NCBI GenBank assembly: GCA_003022435.1 | Contig: PXUA01000002.1 | Location: 34,684-98,683, forward strand | DNA from: Bacteroidetes bacterium SW_9_63_38 | Lineage (GTDB): Bacteria > Bacteroidota > Rhodothermia > Rhodothermales > Salinibacteraceae | Reading direction: 5' to 3' | Length of the DNA: 64,000 nucleotides | Shown here: positions 62,283-64,000 of the stretch, in pieces | How positions within the stretch are numbered: position 1 is the stretch's first letter | Layout of the letters: each line of letters starts with the position of its first letter | The notes under the pieces: generated by a model | What the model was told of the DNA's origin: nothing | Databases searched by the model: none | What the model saw: the letters and a program-made list of their open reading frames with translations, nothing else | Translations under genes and position numbers: made by a program

Positions 62283-62656
62283 ACCGACAGTAGAAACTCG
62301 TTCGGGGACAATCGTGGAGCGCGCGGTGCCGCTGCTCTCGACGTGGAGACACCGCAAGATCCTTCGAGTCCAACAATAAGGCCTGCTTGTAACCCCACCA
62401 TTATCCTGCCGTTACCCTTGTATTAACCACCGGATTTTCCCCTGGCCTTCACGAGATCTGTCGGACATGTTCGAATCCGCGCCGTACGGGTGCTTATGTC
62501 CCGCTTAAACATCCCCGATGTCCGAATTTTGCCGAATATTTGGGGGGTTTGCCTGGACGCACCGCCGCGTGACTGCATCTTTGGGCGCCGGATGCGGTTT
62601 CGTTGTCGATTGCCGCGGCATCCGCTCGTCTCGCTCATCCACCCACACCGCTCTTC

Positions 62657-63925
62657 GTGCCCGATTCGAAGACGGCGAATCCATACCTGATCCTCTTTGC
62701 GCTCTGGCTGATGATGTTTTCGGCCAGCAGCCAGCTGATCATCATGGTGCCGATCCTTCCGGAGATCGCGGAAACGCTAGGGGTGAGCCCCTTCTGGCGC
62801 GGCATGCTACTAACGGCCTACGCCCTGTCGCTCGGCGTCTCGGCCCTCATCACCGGCCCGGCCTCCGACCGCATCGGCCGCCGCCGCATCCTGATCTACG
62901 GCACCACCCTCATGGCGGTGACTCTCGCGATGCACACGGTGGCGGCCAACTATACCTTACTCTTGACGATGCGCCTGCTCGCGGGCGTGGGCGGCGGCAT
63001 GCTCAGCGGCGGCTCAGTAGCTTACGTGGGCGACTACTTCCCGTACGACAAACGCGGCTGGGCCAACGGGTGGGTCATGAGCGGCGTCGCGTTCGGGCAA
63101 GTGGCGGGCGTCCCCCTCGGGAAGGTGCTGGCCACCGGCTTCGGCTACCGGTGGCCCTTTCTCATGTTTGCCCTCACGATGGGCGGGGCCGCCGTCCTCA
63201 TCTGGCGGTTCGTCCCGGAGCCGGACGCCGACCTCGACGACAAGCAGCTCACGCTCCACCGGTTCCGCGAGAAGTACCAAAATCTCCTGCAGGGACGCTA
63301 CGTGTCGGCCGCCGTCGGGTCCTACTTTCTCATGTTCTGCGGCTTCGGCCTCTTCACGTCCTTCCTGCCGTCCTGGCTCGAATCCACGGTCGGCGTCTCC
63401 AGCTACGGCATCGCCCTGCTCTTTGCCGTCGGCGGCTCCGCCAACGTGCTGGCCTCCCCCCTGGCCGGTCGCCTCTCGGATCACGTCGGGCGCAAGCCGC
63501 TGGTCGTGGGGGCCAGCATCGCCCTGGGGCTGTGCTCGGCCGTCGCCCCGGTTCTCATCGTGGGCTTCTCGTCGGCCGCCGCGCTGTTCTTCCTGGCCAT
63601 GATTACGGTCGGCATCCGCATCAGCCCCCTCCAGTCGCTGCTTACGGTCCTGGTCCCGGATCAGGATCGCGGCCTACTCATGGGCCTCGCCATGAGCATC
63701 GGGCAGGCCGGCTTCGGCATCGGCAGCTTCATCGCCAGCAGCACGTTCGGCCCCTTCGGATACGCGAGCAACGCCCTGGCCGGCGCCGCGGTCACCGTCC
63801 TCATGGCCGTGCTCGTCCAGTGGGGCCTCCCCGAACCGTCCCTCTCCCCCTCCGACGAGTCGCCGTCCGACGAGCCGCCATCCACCGCCGCCCCCGAATC
63901 CCCGAGCGTCGCCGAGGCGCCGTGA
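62657..63925 (+). CDS. MFS transporter
   Basis: 422 residues if started at the GTG at 62657 (VPDSKTANPYLILFALWLMMF); a TTG at 62603 gives 440. No ATG fits. Twelve helices, with the MFS loop motif GPASDRIGRRRILIYG after helix 2 and LAGRLSDHVGRKPLVVG after helix 8, plus MRLLAGVGGGMLSGG. The C-terminal tail is Ser/Pro/Glu-rich (PSDESPSDEPPSTAAPESPS). The stop (GCG CCG TGA) lies at the edge of the 35-bp tandem repeat. It could be a drug or sugar efflux protein; substrate unknown. Confidence 0.88.
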   Translation: MPDSKTANPYLILFALWLMMFSASSQLIIMVPILPEIAETLGVSPFWRGMLLTAYALSLGVSALITGPASDRIGRRRILIYGTTLMAVTLAMHTVAANYTLLLTMRLLAGVGGGMLSGGSVAYVGDYFPYDKRGWANGWVMSGVAFGQVAGVPLGKVLATGFGYRWPFLMFALTMGGAAVLIWRFVPEPDADLDDKQLTLHRFREKYQNLLQGRYVSAAVGSYFLMFCGFGLFTSFLPSWLESTVGVSSYGIALLFAVGGSANVLASPLAGRLSDHVGRKPLVVGASIALGLCSAVAPVLIVGFSSAAALFFLAMITVGIRISPLQSLLTVLVPDQDRGLLMGLAMSIGQAGFGIGSFIASSTFGPFGYASNALAGAAVTVLMAVLVQWGLPEPSLSPSDESPSDEPPSTAAPESPSVAEAP

Positions 63926-64000
63926 GTGAAACGAACAAGTGCTTTCAGAGTGCGCCGTGAGTGAAACGAACAAGTGCTTTCAGAGTGCGCCGTGAGTGAA
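63921..64000 (+). repeat. 35-bp tandem repeat array running off the window
   Basis: CGTGAGTGAAACGAACAAGT recurs at 63921, 63956 and 63991, exactly 35 bp apart, without spacers. The unit continues GCTTTCAGAGTGCGC. Its reverse complement matches the 35-bp pair in the epimerase pseudogene (10135-10204). The first unit begins at the MFS stop codon; the array continues beyond the edge. Confidence 0.85.

Noticed and set aside
62518..63960. 480-codon plus-strand frame overlapping the MFS gene
   Set aside because: Arg/His/Pro-rich translation with no hydrophobic helices; the overlapping frame gives a clean 12-helix MFS protein.
63921..64000. CRISPR array
   Set aside because: The 35-bp repeats are contiguous, with no spacers between them, and no cas genes are present. 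The same holds for 10135-10204.

Overview
The window looks like chromosome of a Salinibacter-like member of the Rhodothermota/Bacteroidota. The reasons are high GC, acidic proteins across all functions (a salt-in halophile signature), almost no Shine-Dalgarno sites, a TonB-dependent receptor with a carboxypeptidase-like N-terminal domain, and a true photoactive yellow protein (PYP, a photoreceptor known from Salinibacter ruber). The assignment is inferred from composition and gene content; no search was run.

Layout. 1-3260: a class II (B12-dependent) ribonucleotide reductase on the minus strand, running off the left edge and carrying two inteins. 4.4-26.5 kb: a minus-strand exopolysaccharide/O-antigen-type locus. 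Read in the direction of transcription it holds a Wza-like SLBB export protein, a Wzz-like copolymerase, a PglK-type ABC flippase, a methyltransferase, glycosyltransferases, a Wzy/WaaL-like membrane protein, more glycosyltransferases, nucleotide-sugar epimerases, a WecA-like initiating transferase fused to a CapD-type nucleotide-binding region, and a UDP-sugar dehydrogenase. Its middle (9.0-14.8 kb) is a scrapyard: two toxin-antitoxin-type pairs (one toxin truncated), an epimerase pseudogene split by short repeats and two MITE-like elements, a second epimerase remnant and an IS3 orfA remnant.

26.5-39.8 kb: a decayed REP-associated transposase with REP-like palindromes, then hrpB, a frameshifted four-helix-bundle gene, recG, a Tat-type phosphoesterase, a lipoprotein, an aldo/keto reductase, a TerC protein and small unknowns. 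40.3-44.5 kb: a 948-residue coiled-coil protein ending in a PYP-like domain without the chromophore cysteine, directly followed by a PYP that keeps it; an OmpR-type response regulator lies convergent to them. 44.6-55.3 kb: a 130-bp MITE-like element, a small phosphoesterase, a frameshifted MFS gene, an alcohol-dehydrogenase remnant, small genes (zinc ribbon, GIY-YIG), two glycosyltransferases in tandem, PhoU, an endonuclease/exonuclease/phosphatase-family protein and a further glycosyltransferase. 55.7-62.3 kb: a TonB-dependent receptor followed by two related secreted proteins, probably one surface-uptake unit. The window ends with an MFS transporter whose 3' end runs into a 35-bp tandem repeat.

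The most notable points are (i) the coiled-coil/PYP-like plus PYP pair, (ii) the doubly intein-split reductase, whose first intein lacks the usual C-terminal His-Asn, and (iii) a family of short interspersed repeats with an ACTTCCTC core, found inside the intein reading frame, several times inside the epimerase pseudogene, and (35-bp form) at the end of the window. No tRNA, rRNA or CRISPR array was found.
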